From contig JAJQJQ010000004.1 of assembly GCA_028622995.1 (NCBI GenBank), positions 8,742,001 through 8,806,000 of the forward strand: DNA of 64,000 nt, written 5' to 3'. Within the stretch, counting starts at the first letter, position 1. The number at the start of each line of letters is the position of its first letter. The position numbers were made by a program, and so were the translations under genes. The notes below the pieces were generated by a model, which was given only the letters and a program-made list of their open reading frames with translations, was not told the origin of the DNA and did not search any database. This document shows, in pieces, positions 19,126 through 29,000 of the stretch. The DNA comes from Panagrolaimus kolymaensis (lineage: Eukaryota > Nematoda > Chromadorea > Rhabditida > Panagrolaimidae).

Positions 19126-22092
19126 ATGAATATTGGTTATGATCCCTCTGAAGGATGTTTGCATTTGTTTGATCCAGTAACAAAATGCATCACTGAATTA
19201 AAAATAACCAAATGTAAAAGTTGTAATAATTTTTATTAAATTATAATTAATAATTTTATAGTGCTTCCAGAAAATATCACTGATATTGAAAATGTGATGA
19301 AAGAAATAAAGTTAAAAATTCAAAATGATGTCGATCACTTTTGCGTTTACATGCCAAACGTTTACCGAAACAACTTTCGAAAAGAATTTGTTGCATCAGC
19401 AAAAAATAATGCTTTCAATAATGTATATATTTTGTGTGGTGAAAAATTACAGATTATTTTTGCTCTTATGGAGACGCCTGAGTTTTTTTCGAATAATGAT
19501 GAAGACATAGAAAGATTTGGTTATTTCTTTGAAAAAAAAAGGTTTGATTATCATTGAACTCGTTATTTAACGCGCAACTATGGTGACTTTTTAAAAGCCT
19601 ATCCATAACTTTACAGTTATATAATTTTAGTAAAAAAATGTTTGTATTTCATAGCTGCACTGAGAAAAATGGATGGGTGAGTGTGACGAAAATTGTGTGA
19701 AATTTTTTTAATGTGACCAAAAATAAATGTGACTCGTCAAAAAGTGACGAAAATTAATGTGACAATTTTTAAATGTGACCAAAAATTAAATTTTCACAAA
19801 AGTGTGACCAAAAGATTACTGTAGCTGGTTGGTCCGATAAAAAATTACTACCAAAAAATATTTTTCTTCTTAGTTTTGGCTTCTCTCGTTCATTCTTGAA
19901 AAAAAAAATTTTTTTCTGTAGTAAATTTTTATCGGGCCAACCAGCTATAGTAATCTTTTGGTCACACTTTTTTGACAAAGTTAATTTTTTTTCACACTTT
20001 TGTGACAGCTGTGACAAATGGATAAAGTGACGAAAAATCTGTGACATTTTTGGGTGGGACCAAATTTTGTGTGAAAAAAATAAATGTGACAAAATTTTTT
20101 GTGACGAAATTTTTTGGTCACATGTTTATTGTACAATAACGTCACACATTTTTCTCAGTGTATATAACATAGACTATTAAAAGGAAATTTTTTTTATTTC
20201 TATTTGAGATATTACAAAAATTAAGTCGTTGTGAAAAAGATATCATAATATTTTTATTTTAGATATATGATATTTCATAATTCAGAAGAATATTGTGCAA
20301 TTTATTTGCACGAAGCATATCGTTGGGATTTATTTAGAATAAGCGCATTCCATAAAAAGAAAAATTCTGGTCCAAACAAAAAATTAAGACTTGAAGATTT
20401 ACGAGAAATTAAGAAAAAAAGTGATAGAGAATTTTTTGGTGCAACTAGAACTCTTATTTATTCAAGTCCTGATTCAATAAATCAAGATGAATTTAAAAAT
20501 CTTTTTCCTGAGCTTAAAAAAATTATATCTTGTGAAAAGGTGCCAACACAATGGAGTTTGTATGCTATGACATATGCTCGATACTTGTCAAATGAAAAAG
20601 GTTTTGAAAAATATAAAATACAAGAAGTCTTAGAACGAAGGGTTGAGGTCAAAAACAATGATGATTCATTGATTGTAGCTCCTTTATTTTCATCATTAAG
20701 CTTTTCTGAACGTGCAAGTATTCCAGCAAATGCCACAAACAAAATAAAAGTAAGTATTGTAACTTAACTTGAGATTATAATTTTAAATATTTGTTAAAGA
20801 TATTCGAAGATGGAAAGTTAATAGCTGAAAAAATAATTTGCTCTGATTCAGAAATATGTATCAAACTTGTTATTGACAAAAACGGTATATACACAGTGAG
20901 CTTAGATTTTGCTAGTGTTTGTATTACCAATAAATCCGTCTCATATTTTGCTTCTCTTTCTGAAGGTTTTATTTTTTTTTTAAATCAATCAAATTAAAAA
21001 CTTTGTCTTAGATCCCGAAATTTTTCCTGCTACTGTTAATTTCACTGGAGCAAATTGCAAAGTCGGCGACTTAAATTCACCTAACTCAGTGAAATGTAAG
21101 TTACATAAGTTGTTACTATGTTTTATTTAAAAAAATTTGCAACGTAATTATGGAGCGTGTTTTGATAATAGTTCTAGGTGTCACTTGTATATTTATTTTT
21201 TAATATGGTCGATTTTAGCGATTCTTGATTATCTTGGAAAATCAGAGGTACCAAAGTGGGCAAAAAATAGAACCAGAATTATATATTCTCAAGGCTATCC
21301 TGAATTATTTTTTGTTTTAAATAACGGATCTATTTTGGTAAATCCAGAATCAGCTATGGCTGAATTGTTGAAGGAAGTTGTACGGAAATTAGGGGATAAA
21401 ACATATTATCTTACACTTCCCCGGTATTTTACTGAAATCCAAAGGGAAGCTTATGAAAAAGCTATTGCATATGCAAAAGTTCCGAAATTTTATTTTGTTG
21501 ATGAAACAACTGCTTTGGCTTTTGGATATAAAGAAAAATTTAAAGTTCCTGAAAAAACTGCTTTTGCTATCTTGCAAATATTTTTATCCAAGCTTATTTT
21601 TGAACTTATTGATTGTGAATATTATGAAAAAGAGGAGTCTCCTCGCATTCGTTTTGTGGGCGACGTCGAACTTGAAAAAAATAGTTTTTTTGATGAGATT
21701 ATTCTGAATATTGAAAATAATGAAGAGAATGACAAAGCGTAAGTTTAGTTAATGGAGGAAAAATAATAATATTTGATACTTTTATTAGGTCTGCAAAATT
21801 TACTAACAATAATATAATGGTCTTAAAAAGCTTCTTACCTTCATCTATTATGGAATCCCTACATTCAATTGTAATAACAGATGCATGGCTCAGAGATCTC
21901 CTAAGCTATCATTATCCTACATTAAACATCGTTTATATTGAAGACCCATCACCTTTAGCAGCTTTGGGGGCCCAACAAGCATATATGAAAAAGATCACGA
22001 ATATAAAACGTCTAATTTCATCTGATTCCAGTTCCAAAGATGAAGAGCCGCCAATAAAAGAAACACCTCGACGTTTTTTTGGCTTAATATAA
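19126..22092 (+). CDS. Degenerate, internally duplicated Hsp70-like protein, gene B (7 exons, 642 aa)
   Basis: Paralogue of the preceding gene. Exons 19126-19213, 19262-19541, 20263-20749, 20800-20965, 21012-21095, 21219-21738 and 21789-22092 join in frame. Exon 4 (166 nt) and exon 5 (84 nt) have exactly the lengths and phases of their counterparts in gene A. Gene B has one extra intron (19542-20262), which holds a 503-bp foldback element. Conserved second-unit blocks are FPATVNFTG, PESAMAELLKEVVRKL, LTLPRYFTEIQREAYEKA, VDETTALAFGYK and PSPLAALGAQQ. The first NBD signature again reads GYDPSEG instead of GxDLGTT, and phosphate-2 is lost. The C-terminus is longer and acidic/serine-rich (SSDSSSKDEEPP). 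The pattern suggests a pseudo-chaperone family under selection for fold, not ATPase activity. Confidence 0.85.
19658..20160. mobile_element. Foldback element, 503 bp, in intron 2 of Hsp70-like gene B
   Basis: Ends in CACTGAGAAAAATG and its inverse CATTTTTCTCAGTG. The whole element is nearly palindromic. For instance TGTGACCAAAAGATTACTGT near 19801 is mirrored near 19950, and both arms have repeated GTGACGAAAA/GTGACCAAAA tracts. CACTG ends recall CACTA/EnSpm elements, but I find no target duplication. No coding capacity. The host intron is spliced out in the inferred gene model, and the gene A counterpart has no intron here. Confidence 0.85.
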
Positions 22093-22192
22093 AGAAGCTC
22101 TGCAAAAGAGTACTTTAATTTCAAAACTAACCATTTTTATAAAATGATTTAATATAAATTTGATATACATAATTTACATAATAAAACAAAAT

Positions 22193-23524
22193 TTATTTTC
22201 TCAAAATCCAACAAAACAATAAACTTAAATTTATACTAAAACAAAGAATACAATAAATAACAATAAAAATGGTGAATTGAAAATTATTTAATAATTTACC
22301 CAAAAATGCAAAAAACAATAAATAAAATAAATAAAAACCCATCGGAAAATTACATAAAAGTCGGCGTTTCCAAAATTTAAGGCGATAATATTTTTGTGAA
22401 AATTTACACAATTTTCGATGGATTCGATTTAGTTTGATTGTGATAAAAACAAAATTAGACATAATCGCACAAAAGAAAATGAAAAAAATCAGAAAAATTG
22501 AATGAAAAACAATAAATTCAGGAAAGCCTTGAAAATTAAAAAATTTGCATAAATTATGGATCATAAAATGCAAAATAGTTAAAACACAAATTAATTGAGA
22601 AATGAGAAAATAAATATCGATTGAATAATTTTTATATGCTTTTTTAACTTTGAAACATCGACATCGAGAAAAAAGTTTGTTGAAAAAATTCCAATTTTCT
22701 CGAAATTCGTAGGATTTATCTTTGCTAAACGATTTTTGATATGTTATTTTCGAAGAAGATTCAATATTTGAATTATTATTATTCGGTATAATAATTCTTG
22801 AAATATTTGGTGAATGATTGGTTTCAAAAAGAATTTCACTGCAAAACTCAATGGTTAAAAATTCCAATTTTGGACAAACATCAAAAATATCGGCTTCAAT
22901 GAAAATATGTTTGTTGAGAATTAATTTAGAAAATAAAAGAGTCGTTAAATTTTTTGAGGATTTTAATAATTCCACGAGCGCTTGACTCGAAAGTTTGAGA
23001 TTTGTGAAAGAAAATGAGATTAAAAATGGAGCAGCTGGAGTAATATAGAAAATTATAGAATTCCATAGCAAATTATTCAGAATCCCAAAATTATTGGATT
23101 CTTCTTGTTTGACAATTAGAGTCTCGCATGGAAATAATTCTCCGTCATCGATTGCTTGGATAATTTCTTGATTCAATTGATTTTGATCCAAAATTTTTTT
23201 ATTTTCATAATCCAATCGAATTTTAATAATATCTCCAATTTCGATGACATTTTTTCTAGCAATAATTTTTACTTCCATTTTTTTCGCTTTTTTATTCCAA
23301 TTTTTTATTTTTTCCATACATAATTTTCTCAAATTTTTATTAACTTTTGAAAGATGGCAAAGTTGTAAATAGGATAAATACTTTATGACAGGTTTCCAAC
23401 TTTTTTCATTTGTGCTTCCAATGGCGGGACTGCCATGCATGTCGCAGTTATCATCGCCAGCTTCTTCAGCATCAATTTTAATTTTAATAATATTTATGTT
23501 TCCAAGTAATTCGCTTTCTTCCAT
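22193..23524 (-). CDS. F-box-like protein with C-terminal membrane region, 443 aa
   Basis: A single-exon ORF. I take the ATG at 23524, because the frame extends only to a TTG 33 nt upstream. Residues about 40-75 resemble an F-box (WKPVIKYLSYLQLCHLSKVN followed by LRKLC). The middle has leucine-rich segments of the kind found in nematode F-box/FTH proteins (SFTNLKLSSQALVELLKSS and CPKLEFLTIEFC). The last 140 residues hold about four hydrophobic helices (e.g. YFLISQLICVLTILHFM, FLIFFIFFCAIMSNFVFI, FYLFYLLFFAFLG and IVIYCILCFSINLSLLF). A soluble ubiquitin-ligase adaptor would not normally have these. It is convergent with Hsp70-like gene B, 100 bp apart. Function unknown; no close family recognised. 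Confidence 0.65.
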   Translation of the reverse strand: MEESELLGNINIIKIKIDAEEAGDDNCDMHGSPAIGSTNEKSWKPVIKYLSYLQLCHLSKVNKNLRKLCMEKIKNWNKKAKKMEVKIIARKNVIEIGDIIKIRLDYENKKILDQNQLNQEIIQAIDDGELFPCETLIVKQEESNNFGILNNLLWNSIIFYITPAAPFLISFSFTNLKLSSQALVELLKSSKNLTTLLFSKLILNKHIFIEADIFDVCPKLEFLTIEFCSEILFETNHSPNISRIIIPNNNNSNIESSSKITYQKSFSKDKSYEFRENWNFFNKLFSRCRCFKVKKAYKNYSIDIYFLISQLICVLTILHFMIHNLCKFFNFQGFPEFIVFHSIFLIFFIFFCAIMSNFVFITIKLNRIHRKLCKFSQKYYRLKFWKRRLLCNFPMGFYLFYLLFFAFLGKLLNNFQFTIFIVIYCILCFSINLSLLFCWILRK

Positions 23525-24129
23525 GAAAATAAGAGTTTTTTTATTATTCAGAAACAAAATAAAAAATCTTTTAACAACAACAATCCAAATTCAGAAAAAG
23601 AGCAAAAGAAGAAGTTAAACCCATTTAAAAAAAACGAAAAAAAAATGGGTTGAAAGCCAGCCACTAAAACAAAAAAACATTTTATTTGTTAGAACATAAC
23701 TTTTTTTTTGTTGAGTTAATCCATTAAAAAAAAGAGAGAATAGAATCTCTTACTTTATTTTTGGCATCTATGTTCTTTTTTTGGAAAATAAAAAAATCTT
23801 AAAAAAAGGAATAAAAATAAAAAATGTGCCACAACAAACTCGCAAAAATAAAAATAAAATAAATGAAGAGGGACTTCTTCTTCTTTCTTATTGATTCTCC
23901 TTCCTTTTTTCTTTTTTCTTTCTCTCTCATCTTTTTTTATGAAATTGACTCTTTTCTCCTATTGCGGCTCTTCTTTTTTGTTCCAAATAAAATAAAAAGT
24001 TTATTTTAGATATATATTTTTTTGAAGAGGTTCATAAAAATTTATTTAAAAAGGATAAACTTGGGAATACATATTTTTGCTTGTCTTTTTTTAAACTTTA
24101 AAAGCAAAAAAAAATGGAAAAAACATTTT
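23525..24129. other. Intergenic
   Basis: Low-complexity A/T-rich DNA with T- and CT-rich runs. Presumed promoter of the minus-strand F-box-like gene. No further feature seen. Confidence 0.4.
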
Positions 24130-24201
24130 GACCCCGACGTGACTTGAACACGCAACCTTCGGAACTGGAGTCCGACGCGCTACCAGTTGCGCCACAGAGT
24201 C
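24130..24201 (-). tRNA. tRNA-Trp (anticodon CCA)
   Basis: 72 nt. The reverse strand folds as a cloverleaf: acceptor GACTCTG/CGGGGTC (with wobble), A box TGGCGCAACTGG, anticodon stem TCGGA/TCCGA with loop CTCCAGT (CCA at 34-36, T33), and B box GTTCAAGTC. No intron. A T run follows on the transcribed strand. Confidence 0.92.
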
Positions 24202-24635
24202 ATCGAATTGCTATGTAAATAAAGATAGTTTTAAAGAAATATAGAAAAAAAATAGGCAGCTGGCCAAGAAGAAAGAAAAAAAGAGAAAAAAAATGCGGCC
24301 ATCTAATGTTCAAAGCGCTGGTGTTGTTTAATGTTTTCATTTTTTTCTTGCTTATAAAAAAAAAAGCAATGAAAGGGTTTTCATTTTTGCGACCTTTAAA
24401 ATATTTGAAATAAAAATTAAAAGGTTTAAAAAATAAATTTATGTATGTTATTTTTTGTCATAAATTTTTGAAAATGCATTCAGTAAAAAAATATTTTAGT
24501 GAAGAAAAAGCAAAACAATTAAATAAAATTATTTTTCTGCAAAGAAACAAAGTACTATACATTTTTTTTACTTTGCTTTATTAAAGATTCGAAAATTACA
24601 TTTTTCCACAAAAAAGAAACTTTGGTCGTCTTTAT
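24202..24635. other. Intergenic
   Basis: A/T-rich with no recognisable gene. It ends in the left copy of the target duplication GTCTTTAT (24628-24635) of the next element. Confidence 0.4.
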
Positions 24636-25446
24636 TAGGGTTGTTAAATTTACCGGTAAATCAAAAATCGGTAAATTTACCGGTAAATTTACCGGTAAAT
24701 TTACAGGTAAATCGGTAAATCGGTAAATTGGTAAATTTACTAAAAAACTCAAAAATATCCATATTTTAAAATGGTTTTATTTAAAAATAATATAAAACAA
24801 AAGTATTTTATTTATTTTACTATTAATTTTCGTAAAGCAAATGCGAGAAAAGTTTTGAAATTAGGAGGGAAAGTTATATTATTTATATTAAAAAAAAATA
24901 GATTTTTTAAAGAGTGAATGAAATGTTAAAACAAAATAATTATTAATCATTTTTTTACCAACTGATGCATCAGAAGTGACAACCATTTCTCCTGAGTTGT
25001 CACCTGAGCTATCTTCTGAGCTTATTTCAGGATATTCTAATATTAGAGCTATTTTTCCTTCAATTAGTTTGAATAAGTTAAGGTTGTGTTTAATAAAAGT
25101 TTGTTGTGAAACTTTTTTTTAAACAATAAATAAATTTCAAAATTTTAAATTTAGAGATTTTGTGAGAAAAGTGAAATAGGAAAAACACATTTAAAGGTAA
25201 TTGAAAACAATTTTTTATACTTCAAAAGTTAAAAACAGACGGCTTTTTCGACCATTTTTAGAAATTTTTTCAAAAAAACACGAAATTTACGAATGTAGAA
25301 AGACGATTTTTTGAATGGTAAATTTACCGGTAAATTTACCGATTTACCGATTTACCAAGGAGATTTTTTTAGTGGTAAATTTACCAGTCAATTTACCGGT
25401 AAATTTACCGGTAAATTACCGGTAAATTTACCGAGGCGCAACCCTA
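24636..25446. mobile_element. hAT-type non-autonomous element, 811 bp, with transposase relic
   Basis: Ends TAGGGTTG...CAACCCTA with an 8-bp duplication GTCTTTAT on both sides (24628-24635 and 25447-25454). Both ends are packed with the palindrome GGTAAATTTACC and its half sites. On the minus strand, about 24955-25105, a short frame containing FIKHNLNLFKLIEG resembles the extreme C-terminus of hAT transposases (FLKxNL-type ending), followed by an acidic Ser-rich tail. So it is an internal deletion derivative of a coding hAT element. Too decayed to transpose alone. Confidence 0.9.
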
Positions 25447-26092
25447 GTCTTTATTAATCATGCTCAGATTTAATTTTTAATTATTTGCTCTTTATGTTTC
25501 TCGGGTTTTTTGTAAGATGATTCACAAAGCTTCCGATGTTAAAATTTTTTTATCATTGATGTTTGCGCATCTTCAATCGAGTTCTTATTTGTCAATTTTC
25601 ATGACAATTAAAAAAACATAAAACAAATGTCAAAATATATACTCATTTTATCTCATGATATTTGTGAATCATTCATTTTCTGTCCAATAATTTTCAACAA
25701 ATTTGTAAACAAATTTCTTTTTTCTCTCATGTTTTTCTTATCATCGATCAATAATACCCAAACTTTTTTTTCTTCTCCTTACTTTTATCGATCATGTAAA
25801 AATGGAAAAAAACAAGTTTCAAACAAATTTTGTTTTTCCAAAATAACCAAAAAAAGTATTAAAAAAAAGATGGAAGGTGTGTAACAAAACAAGAAAAATA
25901 AAACTTAAAAAACTAATGCAATTTCCAAAAACACAGCCACCCATTTCTTTGATTTTTTTCTTTGCCTAAAAATTCACCTTTTTTCTTCTTTCATATTTTT
26001 TTGTTGTTGCTTCTTTGGCTGCTGATTCATTTCTTCTTTTATTTTATATTTTTCTGGAACAAAAAAAAATCAGAAGCAAACGACCGACGAAT
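25447..26092. other. Intergenic; promoter region of the Rab gene
   Basis: No gene. T- and TTC-rich sequence leads up to the Rab start codon at 26093. An in-frame upstream ATG at 26015 would add 26 hydrophobic residues before the normal Rab N-terminus, and I consider it part of the 5' UTR. Confidence 0.4.
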
Positions 26093-29000
26093 ATGGCTCG
26101 AAAGCAATATGATATGTTATATAAAATTTTGTTGATTGGTGATAGCAGTGTCGGAAAAACATGTTTAGTTTGTAGATTTTGTGATGAAAATTTTAATTCC
26201 ACTTTTGTTACTACAATTGGAATAGATTTTAAAATTAAAACGATTGAAATAAATAATAAAAAAATTAAATTGCAACTTTGGTGAGTCAAAAACTTTGTTT
26301 TTATTTTTTTGAGGAGAAAAATTTTGGCCCCAGCTAAACTTTTTTACTTATATCTTTTTTGGATAAAAAACTTAAATTTTTTTTAATAACTTTTAACGGA
26401 CCCGTGAGCAAAGGTTTGGTTCCTTTATTTCAATAATTTTAATTTATCTTTGTTTCAATTTTCGATGAGATTAATTTTCATGAATTTTGTTTAAAAAAAT
26501 TTAAAAAATGAGCAAAACTCTTTTTAAACTTTTTTCTTGTGTACGCTCTTTCTTGCTTTGAGCTTAAAATCAAAAAGTTAAAAAAGACAAAAAAAATTTG
26601 ATCAGAATATTCAAAAAAAAAATAATAAAAATTATAGCAAGCAGCCGATTGCTTTGAACCAGAAAAAATAAAAGGGGGAGAAAAAAATGCTAAATAATTT
26701 GTTTGTTATTTTACACTTTTTTTATTTTGTTGAACAAAATTTCTCGAATGATAGCTGCCCGTCTGTTAACCTTTTGTAGGAAAGGTGTGGCAAACAAAAA
26801 ATCTAAGACATTTATTTGTAATGCAATAACAAAAAAACATTATTTTGATAAAACGCTTTTTCAATTTAAGAAAAAAGAAATTAATTTTCTGTTTTTTTGG
26901 GTTTTGCTTTTCATTATTCTGAGAGAGATAATTTTTTAATTACATATTTCCTTATTAAATTTGTTACCATCTCCTAAAATTTAAAATATTCCTTTTATTG
27001 ATTTTGTAAATAATTTAAAAAATCCAAAAGTTTTTTTTTCAAATACTTCGATCCTTTTTTAACAAAAAAATTAAATCTATCTTTTTCATGCTTCCTGCAT
27101 TCTGCAGTTTTTTCGAGCATTTTTCTGAAATAAATTCTTAATGTAATCATTAAGGATTCTTTGAAAATGCTTGCTATCATACTTGGGCACGGTCAGACGA
27201 CAAATTTCGAAAATTTGCGCTACATAATTCGAGCAAAGGGTCCCCCCTGTGGTTTTTTGGATGATTTTCTTATAATTTTTTGGTCTTTCCAGTTCTATTT
27301 AAAATAAAATTTTTATATATATAAACGAAAGATATGCAGCCCAGCTATGTAGCAATTTTAAATTAGTTAATTTTTTACTTTGAGCACTCTTGATTCTGAC
27401 TATTTTTTCAATTTCTTTTCTGAGCTTTAATTTTTGGCAAATTCTTAAGACAAATATAAAAAATAGTTCTAATTTTCTTTTTTTTTGATATTATTAGTTA
27501 ATAGATTTGATTTAGAAAAATTTTCATCGCTTTATTTTAAAATTTGTTTTCCCAAGTTATTTTTCTAATCTATTTATTTATTTATTAGTTTATAATTTTT
27601 GAATTCTTAGTTTTAAAGGGTTTCTGATTTTAATGAATTTAATAACTTGAGTCAAATAATATAAAAAACACCTTTCGATACTTCGCTATCATAGTTATTT
27701 TTAAAGAGTCAAAATTTTATTTCTTCTCAAGCATTTATGCATTCTAGCGCGAGCTTTCGGTTCATCGGAAATTCTTCGAGTTGAGTTTCAGTGTGCATCA
27801 ACTCGACAACACGAAACTTAAAACCAGAAAGCTCTGTTTCCAAATTATTTGTTTGTTTATCAAAGCTTTTATGATTCCAAGAAAAATATGCTTAATTTTT
27901 TTGCAATTAATTCCTTGATATAAGGCGCCAAAATAAATATAATTTTTCAACTTGGTCGAAATACAATGTCGGTGAATGAAATGAAGTCATTTTTATCCTT
28001 TTCAATCCTGTTTCATCCTTTTTCATCCTGGCGTACTTCGCCAAAAGACACGGAAACTTGAAGCTTTTTTTGCTTCAATTTTACAACATTTTTTTTGTTA
28101 TATCGAATATTCTTTAATATTTTTATTGGTAATTTTTGTTTTAAATAATGATGAGAAAATATTTGCAATATTGCAGTAAAAAATAATAATGAAAGCAAGA
28201 ATTAAATCATGTTTTTCCCCAACATTTGACATTGCAAACGTTTTTTTGTTAATGTAAAGGTGAAAATGATGGGACATTTGGTTTTGGATGATTATCAAAA
28301 AATAAAGAAATTAAGGCGGTTTCAAAAGAGAAAGCATCTTTCCTTTTAATCAAAGGTCGTGAATATGCCCCTAAGAGCCCCTTCATCCTCATCCTCCTCT
28401 TCTTCATCATCATCTGCTACAACTTATTCCTTTATCTCGTCATCATCTTCACCTTCGGCTTAAAAATTTAAAAAAATATTCTAGCCATTTTTAAATAAAA
28501 ATGCAAATTAAATAAAATGTGGTTCGTTTCACTAACCTTCAGAAGCATTGGATTGTTCCTCGTCCACAATGGCTGCAATGTTGCTTTTACTCCTCTGTTG
28601 CAAAATTGAAGCAACTCCAAGAAACAAACTTTAAAAGATTTACAGAAAAATAACAAACTTCATGTGAAATTCTGTCAGAATAATTCACAGTTGGTTGTTG
28701 TGAAATTCAACGGCTTCTTCGAGATTCTTGTAATATGTTTTTTGAATTTATCAAGATCCTCTTAATAGTATTCTTAATGTCTGAATAGCGTTCAATCACA
28801 GCTACATTGAGCTGTTGTTTTAAAATGAGTAATTCGAAGTCAAACTTCAGAAAGTTGGCTGAAATTGATTCTATAGAGGTCTTTGTTAATTAACTTTTAA
28901 AATTTGTAATAAAAAAAACAAACGTTGAAACAAGATCTTTAATACCCAATTCAATAGCTTGGATGTTCTGTTGCGGAGTTGTTTAACACGGAAGACTTTG

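Noticed and set aside
26015..26092. Upstream in-frame Met of the Rab ORF
   Set aside because: It would add a hydrophobic 26-residue leader not found in Rab proteins. MARKQYD gives the normal start.
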